Shown here: positions 21,403-33,589 of the stretch, in pieces | How the letters are laid out: every line of letters begins with the position of its first letter | Position numbering within the stretch: the stretch's first letter is position 1 | Source of the DNA: Lingula anatina | Lineage: Eukaryota; Brachiopoda; Lingulata; Lingulida; Lingulidae | Direction of reading: 5' to 3' | DNA length: 64,000 nucleotides | Assembly (NCBI RefSeq): GCF_001039355.2 | Contig: NW_019776150.1 | Coordinates: 2,314 to 66,313 of the forward strand | Notes under the pieces: generated by a model | What the model saw: the letters and a program-made list of their open reading frames with translations, nothing else | The model's database searches: none | What the model was told of the DNA's origin: nothing | Translations under genes and position numbers: made by a program

Positions 21403-24400
21403 TTAATTTCTTTTCAACTTCTTCCTTGGAGGTTGTTCTATGTCTGAAAGTAACAAAAATGTCATTCAGTTGTATCACAAACATTTCTGTTGGACTTTTT
21501 TAAGTGTTAATTACGTGTATGTGTAGCTATCGCGAAGAAGTTTGTCCAAGAAATTTGTCCAATCAATGTCCAAGCCGTTCTTTTAAGTGTGTGTGCATTT
21601 TCTGTGATGTAAATGGCATAATTATGAGTAAAAGAAAGAAAATGTTTAGATAATGTTGACAATTGCCATATACCTCCAGTGCTGGACTCCTCGACTGACA
21701 CTTGCTGGTCATGCTCTTGGTAATGCAAGGGAGGACAAGAAACTCTTTTCTCTTTGTAGTTCTACATAATAAAAAAGGAATGGTATCAGGAAAATGTTCA
21801 CCTTGCTGGTGATTGTTAAACACAATGTTACAATGTACCTCTTATTAATTCTTTTGTTACAGATGTGCTAGAAGAAAAATTATAAGAGTAATAAAATGAT
21901 TTTCACCGCAATAATTTGCTTGGCCTGTAACATCTCTTCTTCTCTACCTAAAGTTTCTAATGTTGGCAATATGTCACTTTCAATCTTCTGGAATTCAAAG
22001 TCGTCTAATTCAAGACCTTCAGAAGGTGGCGCTCCATTCATCAGCTGCATTAGGGGTATCATCTGCTGTCTGGTCTCTTCCAAGTATGATAATCTGTCCC
22101 CTGATGTATCATTATAAAAATATACTGTAAATGGATGCCTTATCAAGTTACTGAAGAATTGCAACAGATGGCTTGTAGAATGTAATCCAGTTCTCTTTAA
22201 AATTGGCCCTTCTTCACTACAGTTTATAGGCATTTTCAGTGTGATTTTAAACAAGTTGTTTTACTTGCTTCAGAAGGTAGAGGTTTTATTTTTAAGACCA
22301 TACATTATCTTACAATAAACGAGACTTATGCTATTTAATATTCAATGTACAAGCTTTATATTGATAAAAATTGTGATCTTTCATTTTTTTTTTTTTTTTG
22401 ATTAGACAAAAAATTCCAGTTACATGCACCTTCAGCTTCTTCTTTCCTCTTTGACATGAGCTGCAATATGTATGCTCTGAAAATCATAAAACGCATTCGA
22501 TATCCCTGGTAGATGGAAGTATATTTTAGACCCATTTCCAGAGCATCAGTTGCCCACTTCAGAGCAATAGCAAACATATCTCTGCTGGACATGGACCCTT
22601 CTGATTCCTGGAAAAACAGATTTATTTGCTTTGTGAAATAGCATGTCAATCTGATACTAATATACAGTACAAGTATAATTGAAACTATCATAGAAAACTG
22701 TAAGGATAGATGCCATCAACAAAATTACCATTGTTTGATATAAATAAAATATTTTTAAAATTCTTTAGTGGAATAACAACAAAACAATGTAAATGCAGAA
22801 GTTGAATATGTTTTCCAGAACACCTATAATTACAGCACTCTGCCCTTAACCTATAAATCTAACCTTTTCACCATGTATGGCTCTCTCCATGTGGAGTTGT
22901 GCATACGTTTTCATGTGGAGGGCTAAATTAAAGTTTCTAACATTCCATTTACTGTTCAATTCAATTGCTTTCTTGTAGAAATCTGCAGCTCTCTGCCAAT
23001 GTTCCATTGCTGCTTTCTGATCACCGTCATTTCGATAATGCTGGTAAATACCATGTTCGGCAGTGGCTATATTGACCAAGAACTGTGGGATATCATGATG
23101 ATTTTTTACTTCTTTGCTAAGAATATCATAACTTTCAGTGTGGAGTTTTAAAGCTGTGGTCTGGGACTCCAAGGTTTGCTCATCAAAATATGCAGATGCC
23201 AGCAAACTAATGGCTCTTGCTATATGAGCTTGTGATTTGCCACCAAATCGTTTGAAAATGTCTACTGATTCAGCCAAAGCCTGTTTTGCCTTTTGTGTGT
23301 TCTTGAAATAGTGAAGTTGCAATTTGCCTTCAATGAATCGAAAGAAAGCATACAGCAACATTGATGCTGTGTTTCCTTCACCCTCTGCATGGATTTTCTC
23401 AACTTCAGCTTTGATGTCATCTAAGCTCTCTATCACACAACTATATTTGTCCAAATCTGTGGCACTTGATGCTTTCCACAGTGTCATGAAGCAGTATGTT
23501 TTCCTATGGTTTTTCTTCTTTGCTTCATCAGCCTGCTGGTCAAAGAACATAAACCGTTTCAAGGTTACCTCAAATGTTTCCATTATCATATACTGATAAA
23601 AGAGTTCCATAAACTGTTTTTTATCTGAGATTTCATAAACATTTCTGTAGGATGGAGATAAAACAAAAAATGTATTCAAGTAAACTAAATTCTTCTGTAT
23701 TTCTGCATTCAGTGCAACGTATCCAGTTTTGCGTGCCATTTTAGCAAATTGGCAGAGTTTTCTTTCACAAAACTGTACAATATTTGCTCTTGATTGTTTT
23801 CCCTCTGGATAAAGGTCCTTTTCTGCTGGATCCCAGGCTCTTTGATCAGCAAAATCTTGCACCAATGGATGAAGATAATATCGTAACTCTCTCCTCCGAT
23901 TCCCATAGTACATAACGGGGACAAGCTCTTCCTTAAAGCTGCTGTCATAATCATCAACCTCTACTAGATGGTGACACTTGAGAATATGAAGGTCTAGTTG
24001 CACATCATAATCATGGATGTTGTTCCCTCCCATAATGGCCTTTGCCGCATCAAAATCAAAACTTCCGCTGAATACAGACAGGCGGACCAAGCACTTTTGC
24101 AAGCGGGCATGTAAGGCTGAAAACATTTCTTCCAAGCAACAGTTCACAAGCTGAAGAATTTCAAATTTCGACCCACTGTATTTGTGCAACCTTTTGATCA
24201 TCTCTGCTGGGGCAACTTCACCGCACTGCATTTCACCACTTATTATCTTCAGTGCCTGAGGACTGCAGCCACATTTTTTGGCCAGCTTTCTACACTCTTT
24301 GTCAGTCATCTTAACCTGTATTTAAATGAAAATTTAAAGCATGAATTCAACTTAAATGCTGTGTCAAAACAAAAACACAATGTTATCACTGATAATTTGT

Positions 24401-25391
24401 TTAATTCTTGAAGAAAAAGCATGAAACTTCAACATCATTAATCAAATAAATAAATATGACACACATATCCAAACTATAACTTTTCAGTTATACATGTACT
24501 GTGCCACTGTGTTCCCAAAATATGCTAATATTCACAACTTAATGCATGCAACATTTTTCACAAATCCACATTTCACATCTCAGTTTATACCTTTGGGGTA
24601 CATTGCCTGAGCAATTTCATAGCATCTGGTAGATCCAAAGGCTGTAACTCAAACTCCTGTAGTTGGCCTTCAAATCTTGACACCTGAATGTGGTTGATAA
24701 TGGCTTGCTGTGAATCCAGCTCATTCTCAATAATCAGCTTCTCACGGGTTGTCATTATAACCTTGAACTAAAACAATATACACAATCAACAATGTTTTTA
24801 TTTCATCAATCTTGGCACATAATAACATTTGAAAATAATATTACTTGATTTTAATTGGGCAGTATTAATACTGTGAAGAGAGTATTGTGAAGCAAAGTAC
24901 CTTTGTGTTTTTGATTTGTTTCAAGAGGTTGTCAATAGCATGCAGAAATGGTCTTTTAGATTTCTTCATTAGCTCATCACAGTCATCAAGGAAGAGAATG
25001 GTCTCTGTAAAAACAGATTTCAAATGTGATTGATTGATTTCATATAGTACAAATTTAAATAGACTAGTCCTGTAGGTAACTGTGAAATATGTTTCTAGCT
25101 CTTCAACCTCCACCTCCTCCCAAATAAATAAATAAACTAGCCCTTTTTCCATATCAGAAAAATGTTTTAATAAAAGTATCAAATTTGTAACAGACAAACT
25201 TGATTACCTCTTGTTTCCATTTGAATAATACTATACAGTTTACTAGCCATGTCTTCTTCACTGTAGAATGTCATGCTAAGACCCGTTATGCCCTCTGTAT
25301 CCCCTGCTTTGGTTGTCAAAACCTGCAGCACATTTCCCAAAAACTCTTTCACAGTTTCTTTGGATCTACAAAAAGTTGTTCTTAGATGGTT

Positions 25392-25487
<96 letters not shown>

Positions 25488-26410
25488 TTTAATAAACAAA
25501 AGTTTTGATAAAAGTTTTGCATGACTAATTTAAATGTTTTTAAAGTCAATATCCATACTCACCTGAGTTCTACTTTCTTGATTCTACATTTCATTTGCCA
25601 GCATATTTCGGTTGCTAAACTTGATTTTCCAATACCACCAAAACCACAAATACACACAGCTAAAAGTAGAATAATTCTGTTATTGCAACTTTACTTTATT
25701 TACATACAGGCGTATCAGGTCCTAAAATATTTTCAAAGTTGACAAACAATAAAGGTAATTTACTGAACCTCCAGTACCTTTCTCACTTTAAAACCTGCAG
25801 TTTTATTCTATGCAATTACTGATAAATTTGAGACAGTTTATCCCCTCAAAATGGTTGCTACATGTGATAGTATTGCCATTAAAATTGGGGGTAGTGTAAA
25901 TTAAGAAATTGTATTGTAGAAGTGTTGATTGTTGTTGTTTGATCTATGTGTCCATGAGCTTGCCAGAAACAGCAAGTGACAAAACTTCATACCATTGGTT
26001 TTATTAGTTTCTTCATTCATTTTCAAACTTCCAATAATATTGTCAACATAACCCCCTCTTCCAACAAACAGTTTATCCCTCTTCACTCTTTCAGTCTCAA
26101 GTTGCTTTTGATATTCATCCAATAAATTGCTGAATGCAACACTTCCAAGATCCACGTGAATTCTTAAGACATTTACAAAGTCCTTCAAAAGTTCAACAAA
26201 GTCCTCTTCATCTGCAAACTGGTTGTATAAAGAACTAAGGAAAGAAGAGGCAGTGTGTGTTTTGTAATATTCTTTCCCCAGCCTATCCTTTGCAAGTACT
26301 TTCAACTTCTCTAAATCATCGTCTTGTAAGTGTTCACTTAATTCGTACAACAGTTCTCGAAGTGGGTGGACCTTTGTGGTGCCAAAACCTACTGACGTGC
26401 TAGTTGACAT
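21403..26410 (-). CDS. DED / NB-ARC / helical-repeat NLR-like protein (1005 aa, ten exons)
   Basis: Exons: 26410-25993, 25659-25563, 25365-25208, 25004-24901, 24767-24591, 24315-22864, 22607-22430, 22211-21907, 21761-21674, 21443-21403. All phases agree (3018 bp). The exon 7/8 junction is the least certain: its acceptor lacks a pyrimidine tract. Residues about 15-90 look like a death-effector fold (LRELLYELSEHL, DDLEKLKVLAKDRL). An NB-ARC ATPase follows: Walker A GFGGIGKSS (K151), Walker B TILFLDDCDE (D231/D232), sensor IMTTRE (about 264), a GLPL-like CGCSPQAL (334-340) and an MHD-position LHPLVQDF (about 466). Residues about 600-860 form TPR-like helical pairs. The end is basic (PPRKKLKRN). 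Inferred role: cytosolic signalling ATPase of the apoptosome/NLR type, recruiting DED partners. Ligand unknown. The helical region might equally be a degenerate ARM/TPR scaffold. Confidence 0.8.
25396..25490. repeat. (TA)n microsatellite plus T20 tract
   Basis: About 37 TA units followed by a pure T run, in intron 2 of the NLR-like gene, only about 30 bp upstream (minus strand) of exon 3. Apparent open frames across it are artefacts. Confidence 0.95.
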
Positions 26411-27111
26411 TTTCTTGGCCTAAAATCCCCGATAACTGAGCTTCATTTGGACAGTACTCAATATGAACCAGTAACCAGGAAGTTTTTGTTTTAATGGGAA
26501 ATAGTTGGTCGCCGATACAGTGGCAAATTATTAGTACCAGTTTTAACACAATACAAATAAAATACACACGCAATAAATAAATAAATAGATAAATAAATAA
26601 ATACCCTGCGAGCAGGAAAAAAAGCAGATCATATGCCTGTGCTAGAGTACCGTGCCCCTTATGCTATAGTGTCATTTTTCAGGAAGTAATGTAGTATCAC
26701 TTTAGGTTGAACTGTTTGAAACTATATAGGGCCCTACATGATAGCATTTTGTCAAGTTTAGTGGAAATGATAAAATAAAAGTATTCTCTAAATATGCATC
26801 TAAACTTGTAGGCCTATTGTGAGAAGTTTTAACAAAATAATTATAAATGTTTAAAACCCCTTTTCAAATAGTTAAAAATAGGATGGCTGAAGTAACTGAA
26901 AAGTTTGAACAACACAATCAGCAAGGAGGGGCAATTAGGCCAAAAAGACGGGGGTGAAAAGATCACTGATATATGCCTTACATGCAGTCATTCGAAGATT
27001 TTAAGGTATTGTAATGAAATTTGGATTAATTTAGAAAAAAAGTGTTTTTAATAAATGCTGATATTTTGATAAACCACCCTTGTTTGTTTTGGCACACACA
27101 CACACCCACGC

Positions 27112-27144
<33 letters not shown>

Positions 27145-28796
27145 CACACACACACGAACATCTTCGGATCAAGTAAGAAAGAATATAAAAGACAAGTGAA
27201 GAATGCTTAATTTAAATCATTTTTTCTAATTACATCACATAAAGAGTGATGTACTTTTTGTGCACCCTGCATCGTCAAAAATGGATGAACAATCCTATTA
27301 GCCTATTTTACGTTAGGAAGCGCCCCAATATTGTATCCCCAAAAGTAGTTTTACTCATTTGCGATGATAATTTCACAAACGCTATGCACATTCTAGAAGA
27401 AAAGGGAGCGCTGAATGTAAGACAACCAGCTATTACACCACAATAAATATTCTTGCTTGTCACATTAGTTAGAATACTGAATGCAAAATTGACTGAAATA
27501 GGACAAAAAAAGCGAATTTGTATGCATTAATTAATTTACAGTCAACCTGCAGGCAAAACATTTGAACCTGGAAGCACTGTATATACTTCCATGATTTGAT
27601 GGAGGAAAATGCTTACTCATCAAATCCGCTTAAGGCGGTCTTTTTCATTTACATATTTTTATGGGTCATTTTTTTTACAAAGTGCAGTGTTGGTGTGTAT
27701 GTGTATGCTTGTAAATGAGCTTGCATTAAATATTGCTTGTCGACACTCATCAAATAGCAGACGAGTAGGAATCAAATTAAAAATTATCCGAGGAACCGAT
27801 GTGAAAAAGCTAAGAGCTAGCCCCTCTAATAGCTAATACACCTATGAAAAGTAACCAACCATCACTATGGTGCTCTAACCTCTAAGTTACAATATGCAGA
27901 CCTATATGGGTTTTTGAGGTTACCTCTGGCTTAAGACAAATAATGTTTTTCACATCACGTAAATTGTTGTTTTTGAGCGCTTCCAATTTAGCACTTCGCA
28001 AGACGTAATGCACATTTTATACGCAAGAACAGTTAATTAAAAGATGTGACAGTAGGGATATCTAAGACGGTAAAAAAAAATCCGGGAACAGTCTCTTTAA
28101 AACCCTCGAGCGATTACCCGAGGCTTGTTAGTAGTTTTATATGGGTGTTTTTATCACTTTAGAAACAACGTATCCACACAGTACCGTTATATTTTTGTAA
28201 GTGAAGGTGCCTTATATTGGTGTATCATCAAAACGGGGAAAAACAAAAGGTAAATGGCAATTTTCAGTAATTTTTCTTGTTAACTTGTTGGAAATGCCTT
28301 TTTAATAACTGTATTTCTTTGTAAGGTAGCCAGTTTGTTTCATTTGAATTGTAAGCTCACTTTCACTGACTACAAAGCTTGTTTTGTGTAAGGAATGAAA
28401 TACTGTTAAGTCATATGTGAAAATAGTTACAGTGGATCTCAGTTTTGATAGACAGAAAGTTTTCATTTATGATAGATCCAGATATTTGAGCTATCATAAA
28501 TGACTGTTTCTTGTGATAATGTTCAGTCCCACAGTGAATTCGCGCATATTGTTATCTTCCTGTCTGTGGTCTTAATGTCTATGTTAATGATAGAGAAGTA
28601 TTTTTATTTCCATTCCTCGCCGCGTGAAATACGTGCTCTTCCTCTTCTATATCGCGTAGCTTCTTAGAAGAAAACATCTTCTTGTGGTGGACAGCAATCA
28701 AGGACTTTGTAAGATCCATTATTGTAAGTTACTACTGTACGGTCTTATTTGCATCATACCTTTAAACTTCCTACCTGAGTAAATGACGCACGTATG

Positions 28797-28835
<39 letters not shown>

Positions 28836-28915
28836 GCATATTTTCTTGTATTTTCACCATTGTTATCATTTATAGTGTTTCTGTTTAACTGATCAGTTAT
28901 CCAATATTTTTTCAG
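26411..28915. other. Intergenic between NLR-like gene and GT92 gene
   Basis: Contains an (AAAT)n tract at about 26570-26604, a CA/CGCA microsatellite at 27093-27154 and a (TTA)n tract at 28799-28836. Promoter regions of both divergent genes lie here. A likely non-coding first exon of the GT92 gene ends at a GTAAGT donor near 28723 (alternative GTAAGA near 28709). Confidence 0.5.
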
Positions 28916-30338
28916 ATATATTGTCTAATACAAACCAAAAATGAGACCGCCACTGGTGATATTTGGTCTATTGCTGTTGGGTCTCGTATTTTACCTCGTA
29001 CTTTACAGAGAGGAACTGAAAGGCGGACTTCCTCACTTAAAACAACTGCTAATTATAACAGAGAAAACACCATTTCTAACACCAAAACTTGAAAGACACG
29101 ACAGAAACATAACAATTATGAAATGGTTGAATCCAAAAATGTTCACGGAAATCTATGTTCTGTCAGCGTATTATGACGACAGACCGACGCTAGACCCGAA
29201 AACGAAACCGGTTGTGCGCATAATCGGAGTAGCAGATAAAGGAACCATTGAGGACAGAGGCGAAAAGCTGTTCTGTATAGTATGGCATGACGTTTCGCAC
29301 GACAGTGTCTTGATAGAAATGGAAGTGACTCACCTCGGATCTGGCGCATATAGCCATGGTAGATACTTTCGCCAGTACATATTTATTTGCCCATTAACTA
29401 ATATTACCATTATTAAACCGTCTACTATCTCAGTGACAGACGGTTTATTCCATAAACAATTTGATTGGAAACTCATGAAAAAAGTTTTTCCCAGGATTCC
29501 AGTAAGGTATCCAGAGAAACCCACAAAAAAGATGGATTTCGGCCAGTGCACAAGTATAACATATTGGACAGTAGATCCATACCGCGTTGTGGAGTGGGCA
29601 GAGCTGCATAGGATTTGGGGAGTGAAAGAGATGAACATATACGGTAGCATGGTTAGTGAAAAAACGGAGAAAGTGTTCAGACATTACCATCAGGAGGGTT
29701 TCCTCACGTACACGATTGTAGAAAGGCCAATGAATCAAACCGATGAGGCGATATTTTTTCTCATGTCATCACCGGTGATAAATGACTGCATATACAGAAA
29801 TATGTACCGATATAATAAGATTATAGTAGTGGATTTGGATGAAATGATCGTGCCTCGTGGGAATCTGTCAAATTATCCCCAGCTTTTAGATGCGATAGAA
29901 TCGTCAGTTGAAACCAGGCATCCATATCGTATGTATAATTTCCGAAACCTATACTTTTTTTTCGAATTACCTCAAAATGAGAAATATCCAGTACAATTGA
30001 GAACGCTGCGACAAATTGGTCGTTTGAGGGATATAACTCCCTATGGGACTGCAACTAAAAGCATAATAGATCCCATGGCATGCACAAATATGCACAATCA
30101 TTTCTGTTGGCGCTTGACAAAACTGAGTGATACCCATGGCCATTCCATTGACGTGCATCCCGGTTTTGGTTTAAATCAACACTACAAAAAGTGTCATTTT
30201 GATCAGTATATGGTGACATATAATTTACCACCTTGTAAAGAAGCCCTGAAAAATTTCTCGGTCGATTATACCATGCTTCATTATAAGGACCTGCTTCTAC
30301 CCAATGTCGAATCACAATGGATTAAATTGGGACTGTAA
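28916..30338 (+). CDS. Glycosyltransferase family 92 protein (465 aa, single coding exon)
   Basis: Acceptor TTTTTCAG ends at 28915; the ATG is at 28941 and the frame is open to TAA at 30338. Residues 4-22 form one hydrophobic segment behind a short cytosolic end (MRPPLVIFGLLLLG), the type II topology of Golgi transferases. The GT92 (DUF23) hallmarks are present: a CTSITYWTVDPYRVVEW segment, WGVKEMNIYG, a DxD metal/nucleotide-sugar motif VVDLDEMIVPRG (D298, D300, E301), FCWRLTKL and DVHPGFGLNQHYKKCHF. GT92 members such as nematode GALT-1 transfer galactose to fucose on N-glycan cores; the acceptor here is unknown. Length is normal for the family. The intact coding region has no intron, while a 5' untranslated exon is likely. 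Block C begins right after its end. Confidence 0.9.
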
Positions 30339-31716
30339 ATCAATTGAATACGTTTTTCTTTGATCAGGTACCTTAAAGATTTAAGTGTGATATTCCATTC
30401 ACGTCCAATCAGCAGTTAGTTCCCAACAGAATTAAAACAATAGTTTAAAAAATGGGACCAGATGCTGCGGCTTGTTGTTCGTTTTAAAAAATATGTATTC
30501 GATGTATTTTTCAAGAGTCGTTTAATCCTGGGTGATTATAGAAGTTTTAATATTTATGCTTACAGTAGATGTGTAAATAGAGCAGATGGTAAATGAAATT
30601 AAAAAAAAAAAAGGTGAATTTACGGGTGAAATCTAGATGAAAGGATACGTCACCGTTTTCAACTTTAATACCATTTTTGCGATTGTATGCCAGACCTGCC
30701 CAATGAATGCTGCACCCCTGTCTGCCTCCCTCCTTAGAGGTACCCTTTACCACGGCGACAGATTGATTTTCCACAGATATTCACAGATATGTCTCTAGAT
30801 AAATAGACGATCATTTTGGTCTGTTGTTCCCGTTCACTACCCTCTGAAATCAGGGGTCTCTAAAATAGTAAACGAAAAAAGTATTAAATATATGCGATAC
30901 AAAAAAAATTTGTACCAGATTATATTATCGGACCCTTTGCTACATGTACCACGTTAAAATAACTGGTTACGTGTTTAATCAATTATCGACGAAGGGACTG
31001 GTGCCTAAATGTGTTCTCAGATGGGCCTACCACTCTCACGTTTATATTTATCAATATGATTATTTTCTAAAAATATCACGTTCATTGTAAATTAGTTCGG
31101 CAAAAAGTAGCTAAAAACACACCTAAACTCTGGGAATTTTATCAAAAATTAAAAGTAAAAAGAGGGCAGGTGCAGCATGATACATGTACCATCCTCCAAT
31201 TAATTATCTCAAAAAGGTATTTATAAAAATAAATAGTAAAGCTCGTAAGGATCGTAAAGCTGCACTCTGGAAGACTAATCGAGGGTGACCTTTTGGTACT
31301 GATTATCAACAATGTAATAATAAATCTGAAGGAAAAATAACAAACTGGCGAATTTAAGTAAACATTTTGTACTTCTACGTATACAAGTGGAGTTGGCCAA
31401 ATATGCAAGTGGAGTTGGCCAAATGTGCGCATTGATTTATTGAAACAAAATTCGTGAATATATATACATGTATATATATATATGTTCAATTGGCACCTCA
31501 ATGAATCTAAAACCCTAGATAAAAGATTTGTGTCATTTTCTACTGTTAGCCGCAGAACCTTCCTAATTTACAAAATGGAATAATGACAAAACACAAGTAT
31601 TAAGTGGCATATTTTTTATTCTAGACGGCATACAAATCCATTAATTACAAATGGCTTGAATGGCTTCAATTCTTAGAAGACCTCCAGTGTTGGTACTTTT
31701 AAGGGAATTGCCTTTG
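30339..31716. other. Block C, left part, no gene
   Basis: Aligns with block A from about 7200. An extra piece at 30737-30792 (TACCCTTTACCACGG...GATATGTCTC) is one half of the MITE seen whole at 43483-43612. Includes short TA tracts near 31460-31480. Confidence 0.5.
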
Positions 31717-32734
31717 CTAGCATGCATCAATACAGTCCCTCAAGGAACCATTACATCGGGAGAAACAATTCACCACCTCCAAGTCTAATTGGCGAAAGAC
31801 AGCGTAGCTGAGGACTTTGGCCGTTCTTAGGCTTGCTGCACGTCTTTCTCGACAGGTGTCAGCACATGCCATATTCGCAGTACCGCATTCCCTCTGGAAC
31901 ATGAACATTGTATTTTAACTTAATCACGAGATGCGATATTAAAAACCCCAATACAAAGCTTTCTCTCTACTGCAACACGAGTTTCACACAGGATCTGCCT
32001 ACTCTACTTAACTCACAGGGCGAAAAACGGTAACAGGTGACGCCATTAAAAAAAGAGAAATAATAAAACAATGGCATTGTGAGTTATAGACTACATATCC
32101 GAGAAAAAAATTATCATTTTCAACAGTCAAACATGTCTTTTTTGTGCACAACCTTTAGAAGGAAAAAAATGTTTGAAAACTGGAAAATTAATCTTAAATG
32201 ATAGTCTTTTTGAACGTTTTTAAATAACATATCCATCTTATATAGGAAATAAAGATATGGAATTCAGAATATATATATATTTTTTCAATTTTACAAAATT
32301 GCCTGCAAACCAAATTTGACTATCACAATAACAATAATATTTGAGAGAAAATAATGGCCAGGAAAAGTGTCAATTTGTGGTCCAAAAAGGAAATAAATCA
32401 ATTTTAAGCCACCTGTAAGTATATTTCATGCTTACAGACATCACCTTGAGTTTCAGAGAGCTCAGGAAAGTCCCCTCTCTACAGGCCAGTTTCTGATGTT
32501 CTCTGAAACTTTGGGCAACAGACATTCACCCTGAAGAAAAATACCCAATGAATATGAATTATACTTCCTATCTTATTGATAAATAGAATTCGAGTAAAGG
32601 GAACAATAATGTCTTTTCAGTTGCATAATTGCTATAAAATGTTACCTTTTACACATTGGACTACTTACAATACAGCCAACAGCATAGGCCACAAATCCGG
32701 TAATCAAAAGTAGTGAAAACAAATTAGGTGCCAT
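31717..32734 (-). CDS. Secreted eight-cysteine peptide, copy 3 (diverged, 80 aa)
   Basis: Exon 1 is 32734-32669 and exon 2 is 31893-31717; the phase-0 intron of 775 bp has GTAAGT and CCAG borders. The signal exon keeps 19 of 22 residues of copy 1 (MAPNLFSLLLITGFV, then AYAVGC), while the mature exon keeps only about 29 of 58. All eight cysteines and all loop lengths are unchanged (C-x3-C-x6-C-x3-C twice). The stop comes right after the last cysteine, so the 8-residue basic tail of copies 1 and 2 is absent; a TAG replaces the codon after DCIDAC. The TATA box is at 32821-32810. It probably represents a functional paralogue rather than a relic, because splice sites and cysteines are intact. Confidence 0.8.
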
Positions 32735-32809
32735 CTTTGTTAGCGTTTCGGACTGTACTTTTTCAATAAAGTGAGCAGTACCCAAATAAGTTTTTATTTC
32801 CACGTAAAC

Positions 32810-32821
32810 GCCTTTATATAG
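32810..32821 (-). promoter_or_regulatory. TATA box of peptide gene, copy 3
   Basis: CTATATAAAGGC on the minus strand, 76-77 bases upstream of the ATG, identical to copies 1 and 2 despite divergence of the region. Confidence 0.7.
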
Positions 32822-33589
32822 TTCCATTTCCCCATTACTAGGAATTATATACAAAATAACTTACCCTTGTTTTTAAACGGTCATAAGGATGTGAATCTAT
32901 CATTACCAATCTATAATTCCTATCTGCATATCCAGAAATTATTGTTCATCAAATCGTTATTTAGAAAAATATTAGGGTTGATTACCAGGCAAGAGAAATA
33001 AGTGTATTCAATTTCAGTCTGTTAGTTCCCACTAGTTAAAGGTTCATTTTCTAAACGTGTAATCCACAGTTAATACAATGGTAAATGCACAGACAATAAT
33101 TTCACTTGGCAGCATTTTACCACTCTTGAAATAATGCGACTCATCCCATTTTACTCAAGCTATTCTGAATTTAGTGACGTTGGTAAGGTTTACAAAACAT
33201 GGTGACTCAAGCTTCAAATTCGCAAAAGGCTCAGTCAGGTTTGGGAAAGAATAAATTGGGCAGCTGCTTTTGATTTAAATAATTATGATATGTTGTTTTG
33301 TTTTACATTGAATCTCAGCAAAAGCTTTTTTCTTTCACAAAGATAAAGAATAATCTTACGAGACTTTCAAAACAAAAAAAGTTTATTATAATCTTCTACT
33401 GGATTTTCAAAATAAAACAAAAAAGTTTATATCAGCAATGTTTGAGCTAACAATGCCAAGAATTCCTGTGTTAAAGATTGTCAGTGACAAAAGGGACATG
33501 TTTCAAAAAGTTTTCCAGTAAAAATGGGCTGAAGCCAAGGAAGGCATCTACAGCATCATCTCTATAGAATCAAGTTCTACATCAGTTGA

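Noticed and set aside
25179-25524. Open frames across the (TA)n/T tract on both strands
   Set aside because: Coding potential comes from the repeat (YIYIYI runs); the real exon 3 of the NLR-like gene lies at 25208-25365.
27093-27154. Dense CA/CGCA repeat considered as a CRISPR-like or Z-DNA regulatory array
   Set aside because: A simple microsatellite with no spacer structure; eukaryotic context.
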